Shown here piece by piece: positions 24,991 through 36,120 of a stretch of 64,000 bases of DNA. The notes beneath the pieces were generated by a model, which was not told where the DNA came from, searched no databases, and saw only the letters and a list, made by a program, of their open reading frames with translations. Source of the stretch: Timema cristinae (lineage: Eukaryota; Arthropoda; Insecta; Phasmatodea; Timematidae); contig JBCFYV010011164.1 of assembly GCA_039000515.1 (NCBI GenBank), positions 38,655,532 through 38,719,531 of the forward strand, written 5' to 3'. The translations under genes and the position numbers were made by a program. Every line of letters begins with the position of its first letter. The first letter of the stretch is position 1.

Positions 24991-25180
24991 GGTAAAGTAG
25001 TTTAGGCTCTGGTCTGAGGTACAGACATACAGACTGACAGACAGACAGATTGAAACACAAAAACCTCTTTTTCGGACTCGGTGGGTCATGAATCTTTGAA
25101 ATTCATCAATATCTTGAGTTATATTTTTTTGACGATCACAATAATTTCTCTACCTGTAAGATAGCAAGAAATTAAAAATA
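24975..25180 (+). repeat. Interspersed repeat, mate of 28060-28265 in opposite orientation
   Basis: Contains AACCCGATCGGTAAAGTAG, ACAGACAGACAGATTG, GAAATTCATCAATATCTTG, TTTGACGATCACAATA and CTACCTGTAAGATAG. The reverse complement of 28060-28265 has the same blocks in the same order. The class is unknown. Confidence 0.7.
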
Positions 25181-25189
25181 ACACTAATG

Positions 25190-25835
25190 AAAACTAAAGA
25201 ATATGAGACAAGGCCATAGCTCTAAGCAGGACCCCATATTTCTGGTCACTCTTCTTATTTTAGAACAGTTTGCTTATTGATAGAGTATTGATACCGGTGA
25301 GGTAGTATTCTTTTCCTCAAATTATGAAAAACTACATCTGGCTTTATTTATTTTTCTAGAGACATTTGAATTAGATTTACGATGCATACATTTAAATGAA
25401 CTAACTAGGATTTATTTGGACTCCTACTTTACCCAGACATGGTCTAAGGCAGTGTCTAGAAAACTTGTTTGACCACGACCATAAATATATTGTTTTAACG
25501 CCTTGGCCACACAAAGTGACATTATATGTAGTTCAGATTACATAGTAGTTTGAATTAGATTATTGTTAAAAAAAAACATTATTTGAATTAATCTAAATAA
25601 CAAAACAAAATCAATTTCAATATTTTTGTAATCAGACAATATGTAAACAAACATTTTAATAATAATAATATTGCACTTTTGTGCTACAACAATCGTAGCC
25701 CAGAAATTGAAATATTACCCAGTATCATTGTCCAGGGGAAGCCCGAATCTACTAGTCATAAATCCTTTCAGTTTTCAGTTATTATCTTCATGTCCCGATG
25801 AGATGAGGTGATGGTGATAGTGAGTATGAGGGTGT
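25190..25835. other. AT-rich intergenic DNA, nothing recognised
   Basis: No coding or repeat structure identified. Confidence 0.35.
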
Positions 25836-25859
25836 GGAAACAGTGGAAATACCTATAAC

Positions 25860-26008
25860 CTAACCGAGCCTAGTATTAACCAAACACTCTTTACTGTTGG
25901 ATTAACTCCCCTTTCGAGAAAAATACCCAGATGCTAGCCGGAATCGAACCTGGGATCCCGAGGCTTATATCCAGGTGCACTGATCATTATATCACGGAGT
26001 CGGTAACA
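25860..26008 (-). repeat. SINE-D
   Basis: Read in reverse: a tRNA-like head with CAGTGCACCTGGATATAAG, a good B box GGTTCGATTCC, then a body block GGGTATTTTTCTCGAAAGGG. The same head-body order occurs at 39490-39612. Not related by eye to the tails of SINE-A or SINE-B. Confidence 0.65.
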
Positions 26009-26009
26009 A

Positions 26010-27035
26010 TTTTTAACGAAAATTTGACTTTTGTACAATGTTCGGTATAAGGCAATAAAAATTATTGAAGTTATTCTTCTTTAGGCGCGTTATGAAAAAA
26101 TGATGAGAGTGAAATTTTAAGATGCGGGCGCATCACTGTAACACAAAAGTAACAGGTTGAAGCTAAACCGCTCATTAAGTCTCGAAAAAAGTCCAACAAA
26201 ATAGAAAAGAACTCTGTATCGCGAGTTGTACGTCATAAAGAAATGTATACTATGTTATTCCCTTCTATGGTAGCTCGTCGCCTCTGATCACTGTTTTCAT
26301 ATATATAATATTTATCCACATGTTTCTAGTTTCTACATTCACAACACGTGTTTTAGTTTCATACAAGTGCGGATTATATATGTGCTAATAAATTATATTC
26401 AGTAGGATTTAAATTGAATATTTTTATTAATATTATTTACTATTCGTAAATATTAGTGAAAAATATTGTGCTTATAGACTTTTTCAAGTGCTCCAATATA
26501 ATTGAGTTTAACTATTCGTATGTATTATTTATTGATAAAAATTAAAATATTATTATTTAACATAATTAATACTAAATATTATTAAATTATTATTGTTAAA
26601 TATTTATTATTGGTTATTTAATATTTACAAAATAAAGAAATAAAATTATTACTGATGCCAAATAAGTATAACTTCCCACGCGCGTACATAAGTACACACA
26701 CCCATTTTTTCAGTGCCAATTAAAATGTTGTTTCAAAATTGGGGAGGGTTCTGTTGAGGTTTTATTTTGTTTAAATAAATGTTAATAGATAAATTGAATC
26801 AATTTCAGTAACTTTTTAATCTTACGAATAGAAAATTACAGAATATTTTCACGATAAATGTGTCTCATTTAGCATAATTTTGTAGGCAAGCCCTTCGAGT
26901 GCGAGTTCTATGTTGATGAACAGAGTTTAAAGCAAACCATTCTGAGGATCCAGGTGTCTTCTTAATATAATCATGATTGTTACAATAACATAAAATCTTC
27001 TTCAAGGAGCTACTGGGGCGTCACACTCTCGCCGA
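26010..27035. other. Very AT-rich DNA (26400-26650 almost only A/T), no gene
   Basis: Contains repeated TATTATT/AATAATA words without a fixed period. Nothing else recognised. Confidence 0.4.
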
Positions 27036-27039
27036 AAAA

Positions 27040-27320
27040 CTAGTATATATCAGAAAAGTGGTCACGTTACGAGCTTTATGCCAATCACAAAATTTCCGCC
27101 TCATTGCGTAAGCTTGTTTCGCTAAAGTTCAACTCATCTCTACTTCGTCCGCTCTGCCTGAATGGTTCGGCATAGGCGAACCAATCAAATTTCAGAACCA
27201 ACCATCTCAAATCAATGCGCATGCACATTTAACCACGCATGCGCTCTACAGCCAGAAGCTAGCAGACATCTTCGTTGGCCGTTGTAAGTTTGAAATAACA
27301 CGTTATTGTAAAGCGTGTGT
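27040..27320 (+). promoter_or_regulatory. Candidate CpG-containing promoter with a possible first exon
   Basis: A GC-richer patch in AT-rich surroundings. It carries CCAAT motifs at 27081 and 27181, two NRF1-like palindromes (TGCGCATGCA at 27216 and CGCATGCG at 27236), and about 40 bp downstream a GTAAGT splice-donor consensus (27284-27289) after ACATCTTCGTTGGCCG. This order (CCAAT, NRF1 sites, short exon, donor) resembles a housekeeping promoter with a non-coding first exon. No downstream exon of such a gene is recognised in the window. Each motif is seen; the combined role is inferred. Confidence 0.35.
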
Positions 27321-27419
27321 ATCGATGTATTGGATTGTGCCACGACACAGCGTTATAATTTGAAAAGTTCCATCGGGAGAATTATCTAAAATATGTGTTT
27401 ATTCACTAGAAAATAAAAT

Positions 27420-27550
27420 ATATTGATAATCAGATGTTTTAAGTTACTGGTGCAATGCATCATGGGTCAATATAGAGCGTGTGAATTGCGGCGCAGCTGA
27501 CTCAGATTCTCTTTCTATTTTTGGCGAACGTGTGAATCTAGCCTTAGGCT
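27420..27550. promoter_or_regulatory. GC-richer patch with AP-1/Maf-like motif
   Basis: GCGGCGCAGCTGACTCAG (about 27489-27506) includes the TGACTCA word recognised by AP-1/Maf-type bZIP proteins. It follows the candidate promoter by about 200 bp. This is motif-level evidence only. Confidence 0.2.
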
Positions 27551-28055
27551 AAATTTTCAAAAGGGCAAAAGAGTATTTTAAACTTCGTGAATGAGAATGG
27601 TATTGTCTTGAGCTGGGTCTAAAGTTCTAGTATTGGAGGTTTTCAAAACCTTGTTTCAAAACTACTGCTATTATAAATATCTAAGCCTACTGAATACACC
27701 ATTTTGATATCTCTAAATTTTTTGAAAAATATTGGTTAAAGCCTTCCCACAACCATCAGAAATATTCTTGCGACTCTCATTAGGGCCACGACCCTGGGAT
27801 TGGGAACCACTGGTAAATGGTTTTACTAACATTTTTTTCGGTGGAGGTAAGGTAAAGGTTTTAGTCTCACTTTATATCAAGTCGTTAATAACCTCAGGTT
27901 TGAAATTAGGAATCTAAAAATAAAAAAATTTAAATTTATAAGATTGATACGTCAATTTTTTTTAAAAAACTAGGTTTTCTAACTCAAGGATAAATAATTA
28001 ATGATAGTTTAATTTTAAATTATTGAAAGCAAACAAAATGTTTTGACATAATTTA
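27550..28055. other. Intergenic DNA, no gene seen
   Basis: The 61-codon plus frame at 27732-27917 shows no domain. Contains a phrase (GGGACCCTGG-like, 27785-27815) found near transposon ends, but no pair was identified. Confidence 0.3.
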
Positions 28056-28059
28056 TTTT

Positions 28060-28265
28060 AGCTAAAACACATTACTTTCTCACTACCTTACAGATAGTAC
28101 AAAAAATATTGTGATCATCAAATAAATTTAACTCAAAATGTTGATGAATTTTGACTATTTATAATCCCTGTATCCGTAAAAGTGTGTTTAACGATGCCAT
28201 CTGTCTGTATATACCCTAGAGTAGAGCTTAAACTATTTTACTGATCGGGCTAAACATTGTTTTTT
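28060..28265 (-). repeat. Interspersed repeat, inverted mate of 24975-25180
   Basis: On the minus strand the blocks GAATTCATCAAC-like, GATGATCACAATATT, CTATCTGTAAGGTAG and CCCGATCAGTAAAATAG match the unit at 24975-25180. The copies are about 3 kb apart in opposite orientation. Confidence 0.65.
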
Positions 28266-28721
28266 AATATTAACCTAAATCTTAGAAATTTCATACTATT
28301 TTAGATTGTAGTTTAAACACCAATGCTATTAATAATTTAATATAAAGGGATATTTAACCTTGACCCCTCAGTCAGCAGAAATTTATTTTATTTTCATCTG
28401 GTGTCATGTTACCCCCGGTCTTGATAAGGCTTCCATGTCAGCAACATTTTTTTTATATTTAAATCCTAAAGTCTATATAATCAATTCTCAAAACATAAGC
28501 TTGTCTAATCAAACTTTAACCTTGGGTGTCGAGCTCCTCCACAGAGATAAATAGTCCGAAAGCAACAGCCTAGTTCCTCTACTTCTAAGGGGAAGGAAGA
28601 TTCGAATAACCCTCTTCATTCCATGGAAATCTAAGGTAACAGGAGGAACTTCGTGGAGGAAATTACAAAAATTAGAAAAAAATACACTAACGCATTAACG
28701 TATTAGTTTAGGTAGGGTAGG

Positions 28722-28724
28722 AAC

Positions 28725-28750
<26 letters not shown>
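28722..28750 (+). repeat. (TA)n microsatellite
   Basis: About 29 bp of uninterrupted TA. Confidence 0.9.
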
Positions 28751-28755
<5 letters not shown>

Positions 28756-28783
28756 TGAAAGTTTTGAAAGTTAGGTTTGTACT

Positions 28784-29231
28784 AGGCTATTGCACTTGGA
28801 CTACTTATCATCTTTTTAGTGAGATATCGTGGAAAGACTACTCTATTTCACTCTGAATACTAATAACCCCTTCATTGAGGTGTTTTGGAGGAACCAGGTT
28901 ATTACACTCTGACTACTTATAATCCTTTTAGTGAGGTATCGTGAGAAGACTAGTCTATTTCACTCTGAATACTAATAACCCCTTCATTGAGGTATTGTGG
29001 AGGAAATAGGCTATTACATTCTGACTACTTATAATCCCTTTAGTGAGGTATCGTGGGAAGACTAGTCTATTTCACTTTGAATACTAATAACCCCTTCATT
29101 GAGGTGTTGTGGATAAACTAGGCTATTGCAATAGGACTACTTATAATCTCTCCATTGAGTTGCTGTGTAAGAAATATGCTATTACACTCTGTCTACTTAT
29201 AATCCCTTCCTTGAGGTATAGTGAATTAACT
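28784..29231 (+). repeat. Tandem array: eight 56-bp monomers, dimeric higher-order pattern
   Basis: 448 bp divides exactly into eight 56-bp units with no insertions or deletions. Units 2, 4 and 6 share TTCACTCTGAATACTAATAA with CCCCTTCATTGAGG. Units 1, 3 and 5 share GACTACTTATAATC with TTTAGTGAGGTATCGTG. Units 7 and 8 are of the second kind but more diverged. The alternation gives a 112-bp higher-order repeat. Confidence 0.95.
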
Positions 29232-29234
29232 CGA

Positions 29235-29695
29235 CAACCCATGATTCCCCTTTACATCCCTCCACCCTCCACCGCCCAGTGAAGGAACTCGATTATGCTA
29301 TTTTTAACATCAACCAGTACTACACTAAAGTATGCCCTTTTATTTATCTTCACCTCTTCTCATTTTAATATTATACTATTGTTATCATCCTCAAAATGGA
29401 ATCACCACATATCACTTGAGCATTTCAATAGACCACCTATGCCACATATTAAACGGATAATGCATCCTATATAATCTCAAACATAATATCACCCCTAATT
29501 TTAATACCATGTGCCTGACATTTTAGTACTTAACTTCCCAATCTATGCTCGGTAGTGTTGGTGAGAGTGTATATGTGTGTGTGTGTGTGCTATATTAAAT
29601 TGAACGGTACCTGGTATCAATAAATCCAAGAATGTTATGAAATATAAAAAATAATTATTTATTGAGATCTAAATTAATGTCAATTTTGGATAAAC
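29235..29695. other. Intergenic DNA with a short (GT)n run
   Basis: TGTGTGTGTGTGTGTG lies at about 29574-29589. Nothing else recognised. Confidence 0.5.
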
Positions 29696-29707
29696 ATTTC
29701 TTTAGAA

Positions 29708-29943
29708 GAGGTAGGTAGGCTTGTGGATAAAAAAGTGAATCTTAATTTGTCTAGTTTTCTGGTGACTGGTAGTTTAGGGTTCAAATCCTGGTCAGAGTGT
29801 TGTAAAATATATTTTATCAAATAGTTTTCTACTTCTCCTTTAAGCTAATAAGAGTACACTTTCTCTAAATATAACGTTCTTCAGTCATACCACTTTAGTG
29901 TAAATATTTTGATAGCCCGTACGGGTAGTAAGATGTGGTGTAC
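29708..29943 (+). repeat. SINE-B, nearly complete
   Basis: Head GGTAGGTAGGCTTGTGGATA, the B box GGGTTCAAATCC, body TTCTACTTCTCC, and the shared 3' block GCCCGTACGGGTAGTAAGA followed by TGTGGTG. The TAA tail is missing. Confidence 0.75.
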
Positions 29944-30184
29944 TGTACATAAACCAATATAAACACATGTTTTCTAGCCGATTTTATAAGCCTACATAGT
30001 TGTAACCAGTCAGAAGATGAGATCTGTTTGTTCTAATTGCCCACATAAGTTTCTAGGATCGAGTTTCTGTAACGTAATTTGTTTTCATCATCGACTCTTA
30101 ATATTCGTTCAACTATATATATGTGCTAGTTTCGATAATGTGATAAAGAAAAAGTTGAATTTATAGAAAATATAGCCGAATTTG

Positions 30185-30745
30185 CATGGAGGGAGAGCGG
30201 AAAATTTAATTGGGAAAAAACCTCTCATTACACTCGTCTGGAATTCGAACTCCGATCTCCTCGCCATCGGTAGTTCAAGCTATTGCGATTGTATTTGCGT
30301 GGAGGGAAAGTGGTAAATAATTTAGGAAAATCCCTCTCAGTGCACCCGACTGGGATCAAACCCCATTCTCTCTGTATTTGGCAGTCTAGTTCGACACGAG
30401 AGTAGCGCGTTAGATTACGTGGGAACCGAAGTGGGTGTATATTTAATTAATGTACACACTTTGATACTGGGATTGAATCCGGAAACTTAATTCTTTTTAG
30501 AACCACGTCTTTATACACGTTTGGTCTATAAGCTTATGTAATAATTACACTAATGGTTTTAGGGATTAGGAAGGTTATATTTAGAGGAACTGTACTCGCA
30601 TTTGAGGGGAAAGTGAGTGAAAAATCATTTCCGAAAAACAGCCCTCAGTATACCTGGCTGAGATTTGAATCTCGATGTCCCCATCATTGGCAGTATATTC
30701 TACTGTGAGGGTAGCGTGTTAGACCACGCGGCCATTGAAGCCAGT
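30185..30745 (-). repeat. Cluster of three SINE-B copies
   Basis: Three reverse copies at about 30185-30280, 30292-30432 and 30545-30742. Each shows the body (plus strand TTTGCATGGAGGGAGAG, TTTGCGTGGAGGGAAAG and TTTGAGGGGAAAGTGAG) followed by a reverse B-box region (GGAATTCGAACTCCG, GGGATCAAACCCC and GAGATTTGAATCTCG) and a tRNA-like head ending in GTTAGACCACGCGG-type sequence. Confidence 0.78.
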
Positions 30746-31369
30746 GGAAGCTTAGGTGTTGCTTATCAAGTCTCCCCCACAAGTTATTTATTATTGTTCT
30801 TAATTATAAGAGTCCCACAAAACACCAAGAAATAACATCAACTAGTGTTTATTACTATTATCAATTTTTGTTTTCCTAATGGTGGGTCGTACCACGGTGG
30901 CTCTTGACGCGGTTATGTCACCAGAAATCCTCTTGATCCTTCCTATAATTACCTTTTACCTTGATGCTATCCATTATCTGGTAACTTATACGGTCTCTTC
31001 CTTTCTTTCTAGCCACCATAACATAACGTCAACGAGATAAATTAATTTTTATTTAAATGATGTTAAATGAACTGTGAGAACCTAGTTTTAAGGCATCAAA
31101 ATCTCAAACAATAGTAGACTAACTAATTGTTGGTGAGATTCGAATCTCACTTGAGTTAGCTAGTGAGTGGTTTTAACATACCCTCCTAACAGTAATTTGG
31201 GCTCAGTTTTTATACCACTTAAAAATAAATCTTTTATAATTATGGGATAGACTGTAACTAAACAAAAATAGTAGGAATAAACATAACAAAATTAATATGT
31301 TCTTAAAGTGTAAAGAGTCTTACAACTTTTTTTAGCTCCTGTTCACACACAATGTTGGTCCTAGGAGCT

Positions 31370-31555
31370 ATATCTCCAGTCTCATCTCCACAAGATTAAC
31401 ATTAACTGAGAGATCGAGGTTCTAATCCTGGCCAGGCGTTCTATGATAATTTTCCTAAATAATTGCTCACCCATTTTCTCCACAAATGCAAGTACATCTC
31501 GACTAGATTATACCTTAATCGTCCCTATTCTAATAATTTATAGAATTGGGTAGTT
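31370..31555 (+). repeat. SINE-B copy
   Basis: B-box region GGTTCTAATCCTGG, body TTGCTCACCCATTTTCTCC then ACAAATGCAAG, and ACTAGATTATACC/ATTCTAATAAT in the position of the shared 3' region. Confidence 0.65.
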
Positions 31556-31559
31556 GCAT

Positions 31560-32415
31560 GTTTAGTGATACTCACAGAAATAAAAACAAAACACTCGAAC
31601 CCAAGATTAAAAGTTTCTTTTCTGTGAAGTCAGCTGCAATAAATTGTATTTTCTCGTTTATTATTTGAATTATGGTAAATATATCTTTTGTCGATCTTTA
31701 AATAGGCTAAATTAGTTTGAAACGTTCAGAGCAGTTGAATAAACTTATATTATAAACCAAACTCTAATCTTTTTAGTAGTATAGTCACCATACACCTTTC
31801 TTATTCCTTTTTTTAGTTCGGAATGTTTGCGTAGCTCATTTCCCGGAAGATGCCTTTGTTATTGTTAATATAACGATATGGGCCATAAACAAACATTTAT
31901 AGCAAGTTTAATGTCCAAACGAGAGCATATTTGAAAGACATAAATTTTGAAAGTATCTCGAAACCTTTCTTAAATGTCAGGGACGGAATATTAAATGTTA
32001 AGTGAGAACAATACAGGATGACCGAAAAGAAACGCGATGTATAGTAATGTTTGTACATACGGACATCAACATTTTTATAGGATGTTAACATGTTCACTTT
32101 TTAAAGCATATTGTGTTTATTCTAAGGGGTAAGACCTAGAAAGTATTCGTTGGATAAAATTTGCTCGCATTAGTGTGAATATGGAATGACTAAACTTCAT
32201 CTTGGAAACTAGCTCCAATGGTTCCGGCTGAGATTCAAACCTCGTACCCATCACTATTGGTGACGTATATTACGATCCTGATGACTTGGCTAATTTTAGC
32301 ACTGGTGTGAGTGGTCTGGAGTTTGACGCTGTGTTATTGAAAGTAAGAACACCATATTTGATATGTTTGTTCAAATCGAATATTGTATTTTCACCACGTC
32401 TTAGTTTCCATTTGG
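31560..32415. other. AT-rich intergenic DNA, no gene seen
   Basis: The 66-codon minus frame at 31897-32097 shows no domain. A transposon-end-like phrase ACAGGATGACCGAAAAG lies near 32013 without a visible mate. Confidence 0.3.
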
Positions 32416-32424
32416 ATTATAAGA

Positions 32425-32665
32425 GTATCCGACACCTTAGATCAGTTGGTAGCGTGCCTATCTACTGAGCTAATGGTCCCGAGTTTTATTCCCGGCATGG
32501 TTGAAAAATGTATCATTGATGGAATGTGGGTATACATTTTCACATTGATAAATTAACGGCCAATGACTGGATGTTGTGCCTGTCCTAGTCTTAAGTTAGA
32601 TAATAAGGTATATGAAGCTACGACAAACCTAGCCAGCCGGTAGCGGAAAACATATGGCTTGAATA
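32425..32665 (+). repeat. SINE-E
   Basis: tRNA-like head ATCAGTTGGTAGCGTGCC (A box) with CCGAGTTTTATTCCCGG in the B-box position. A body follows whose last part (GGATGTTGTGCCTGTCCTAG then ATATGAAGCTACGACAAAC) matches 14715-14830. Confidence 0.6.
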
Positions 32666-32754
32666 AAAAACTGACCCAGGGAACAGGCTGAAAACAGAAA
32701 TGGATATAAAAAAATATTAGCGTAGATTAATAACGCTAGTGGGACCAGAATGAG

Positions 32755-33390
32755 GGAAGATTTTGTATGGAGGGAGAGTGGAAAACATTTTCGGGGAAAA
32801 AATCTCCAGTAAAACCGACCGGGACTCAAACCCTGATTACCACAACCCTTGCAGTCCAGTTTAATGCGCCTGTTTCGTGCTACACCAGTGTTCCGCCAAC
32901 GGTGTGCCGTGGCACACTGGTGTAGGCTACTGTTGTGGATATACCGCGGTGCCAAGCGGCTACAGCCTAGAGTACCCCTCATCGCTGTTCACTAACAACA
33001 CGAATGAAGTTGCTACGAGTTGCACCCGTGCTTTATCCGCATTTATCACTTGAACTTAATAAATGTTTAAACACATCCGACCAAATAAAAAACTTTCGCC
33101 CAAAGTTAGGTATATGGATTACCCAGATTACTAATAGTTCGAATGAAATGTTGCCAATAAAGAAGTGAGCACAGGGCCAAAAGTTTAACCCTTCAATTTT
33201 GGAACATTTTAAGTTACTATAAGAAAAAATAATCCATACTTTAATAATTATCATCTACCTTAAAACTGTTGGACTGAGACCTTCAGTAGACACGACTGGG
33301 ATTAGAACCTCAATCTCCCCTTCATCGGCAATCTAGTCTACTACTAGAGAAGCGCCTTAGACCATGCGGTCACAAATATAGATCTAGCCA
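32755..33390 (-). repeat. Two SINE-B copies
   Basis: One at about 32757-32875 (body TTTGTATGGAGGGAGAG, reverse B box GGGACTCAAACCC) and one at about 33270-33375 (GGGATTAGAACCTC and CCTTAGACCATGCGGTC). The 117-codon minus frame at 32629-32982 is an open frame through the first SINE, not a gene. Confidence 0.7.
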
Positions 33391-33589
33391 TGTTATTATG
33401 CAATGCAAATACATAATAATATAAAGAGAGCGAATGAACACTGGACCTATTTTTACTCCAAGCCAACGCACTATCAAAATCTAAAATTTTGTATGTCAAT
33501 TAAAGTTCCTCTTCTTCTACCACTACGTGATTATAATGTAGAGTAAATATATTAGAGGGAGAGATGAATTTTATATTAAATTTACACAC

Positions 33590-33700
33590 TTTTACGTGGA
33601 ATAAGATTACGAAACCATTTAGGAAAAAGCAAACTCGGTACGTACGGCTAAAATTCTAATACCGATTAACAACATCGCCAGAAAAGCAAATTAGACGAAT
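33590..33700 (-). repeat. SINE-B fragment, strongly diverged
   Basis: ACCATTTAGGAAAAAGC followed by GTACGGCTAAAATTCTAATACC fits the reverse body and B-box region of SINE-B. Confidence 0.4.
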
Positions 33701-34401
33701 TTAGGGAGAATAAAACTAGGCGATCTTTCTTATCCTTCCAGGAACTGTGACCTTAGTCAAACACATATTCTTACTGGGTGATACTAGATGAGTTTTCACG
33801 ATTGACTTGGTTACATCTTGGTATCGATTGTTTTCGACCAAGCCCTTCTGACCCAGATGGAGTGCGAAAACGATATTGAGATGTTTTTATTAAACAAAAA
33901 TTGCGGTTGGGGCATTGGGGTATAGTAGATTAACAGATGGTAGGAGAATTTATGTAATCCTACTACATGTACTGAAAATTGACGGAGAATGAGCTTTTTA
34001 ATTTTATTATTAATTAGATTTATGCTTATTTTGCTAGTCCTATTATTTACACTACATTTTAAGATGAACATATCTTTCCTAAAATAGCCTTGATAAAACA
34101 TGAGGTAAATATGTATTATTAAGTAGACCTAGATCATAACAGTACTCTCTTTTATCCACAACTAAACAGTTTGAAGTACCTACTTACTGTCATATATTTC
34201 TAGTTAGTAATTTCTGTCCATTTTAATTTACAAAAACTTAAAACCCATTGACTACGGAGCAATACTTGTTTAAATATAACACGAGAAATGATTTTGTTTT
34301 GAAATTGGCGCACAAATTCTCGGCTCATTGGTCGTAACCATACTTTTTAGTCTGGTCAAGGCAAGCGTTAACTGGTGTTGTCTTAGCCATATACATTTCG
34401 T

Positions 34402-34475
34402 TAACATCGAAACCAGGTCAATCATGAAAACGCTCCTGTCATAAACATCGATACCAGGTCAACCACGAAAGCTCG
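34402..34475 (+). repeat. Short direct repeat, 41-bp period, two copies
   Basis: AACATCGAAACCAGGTCAA at 34402 recurs as AACATCGATACCAGGTCAA 41 bp later, with similar sequence after it. Confidence 0.6.
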
Positions 34476-34479
34476 CCAA

Positions 34480-35320
34480 TTGTCTAAGTGTTCAAGATGA
34501 GGGAGGGAGGTATAATTTGGGTTAAAAAATTATATAAAACGTTGGTTAGTTAATTAAAATTACCGCTATGCACGCCTGTAATCGAGCATGTCGTATAAGG
34601 TATATCCACGCAAAAATGTGATGCAAAGTGATGTTTAAAAACTATGAACACCATGAGATGTGGCTCAAGCTATTTTAAAAACCAGACTTACTAAATGCAA
34701 AAATCAAATATGAAATGGTTAAGAACATATCCTCCATTAATTTAAAACATTTTAAACCTTAACATGGCAAGATAAAAAAAAGTAAACAAATAAAAATAAA
34801 CTGCTATGTAAACTTGTAAATTTTAAGTGTAAATGTAAATATTTAATCGTTTAGAAAGTATTCCATATAAATCGGGTTACAAAATCAAATATAAAAAATC
34901 AAACACTTGCAGTTAAAATGTTTGAAAAATTTCATACATTTAATTTCATCAGTTGAAAATGTTTTAAAGGAAAGAGAAAAAAGAAAGAATTATAAAAATA
35001 ACTTTTGAAATAAAAACAAAATTAGAAATAATTATGGTGAGAAAAATACTTGGTTTTCTCAAAAGGTTCCGGTGCACGATTCCCCTTTGGTATACCGTGA
35101 ACTCTATTAGACAATGTGACCGCTGATGTGGGTTAACTGTAGTAATCAGGTGAAGCAAAACTAAATTAGAGCATGAGTTATTTGGTGAAACCTAAAAACC
35201 AAAATCTCTCTACAGTAAATTCCTATAAGAAAAAAAACTGTTTTAAAAGTATTATTTCTTGAAATTATACATTATATGCCTTATTAATTCTAAAATAGTT
35301 TGATTTGTCTGCAATAGGGA
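34480..35320. other. AT-rich intergenic DNA, nothing recognised
   Basis: No coding or repeat structure identified. Confidence 0.35.
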
Positions 35321-35324
35321 AATT

Positions 35325-35468
35325 GGTGTTAAACTCCCTGCTGGATGTACTGAGGGTGTTTTCCCGCTATCCCTAAATACGAGTGTATTTCAATAGATCC
35401 CACCTTTTTAATCTTTACTCATATAAAGTAGTTAAATGTGTATAGTATTTACAGGTAGTAAAGTGCTG
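35325..35468 (+). repeat. SINE-B, 5'-truncated and old
   Basis: GGTGTTAAACTCCCTGCTGG is in the B-box position, followed by TTTCCCGCTATCCC and a decayed 3' block ending ACAGGTAGTAAAGTGCTG. Confidence 0.5.
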
Positions 35469-35559
35469 TTCAATTCTCTCTCTTAAAAAAACGTATTTTT
35501 TCATAGTTTCTTCAAGCTACTCAAGTAGAAACAAGATTAACTGCCCAAAGTTTTTTTTT

Positions 35560-36120
35560 GTGCTGCGTGCTATCTTGATAGCATCCCTATAGTAACCCCT
35601 TCTCCCTCATCATAATTGGGTCATCAATCTTCCAATTGATTTGCTGCAACTATCCACTTTTACCTATCTTAGGACGAATACTACCACACGTCACAGAGAG
35701 AAAGTATTCCGCATGATATTCATCCTAACCTCGCAACACTTTCATCGTAACGTGCATGACATTATTGTTGGGGTTACGCCTAGGTATTTAATAAAACAAT
35801 CACGTCGTCTCACCTAACATGCACAATATTATCGGATTATAATAATACTATATCAAACTCAATAGTAGTGGGATCGCAAGATCATGTGAGGCATGTGTCA
35901 ACATGAACCGCATCCTATTGGACCCTTCCCGCTTGAACTCTGCGGTGTACTCCACTCCTCGGCCATCAATCACCTCGCTATACCGTACTTACCATGGATC
36001 AATTGCTGTGTCTGTGGTAATAGTCGAGAAGCCTATTACTAGATTCGGTACCGAAATCCCCCTTCCTTCTTATTACCGTGTTCTTAGCTCACTCCATCCG
36101 TCCATCTTGCTTTAAAAAAA
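35560..36120. other. Pyrimidine-rich, somewhat GC-richer DNA of unknown nature
   Basis: Composition differs from the flanks. A 70-codon plus frame (35903-36115) is open but has no recognisable domain or splice context. No repeat partner was found. Confidence 0.3.

Noticed and set aside
28784..29231. CRISPR array
   Set aside because: The units are contiguous 56-bp tandem monomers without unique spacers, in eukaryotic DNA.
32629..32982. 117-codon minus-strand open frame
   Set aside because: It runs through a SINE-B copy and its flank; the translated SINE body and tRNA-like head explain the sequence, and no protein domain is present.
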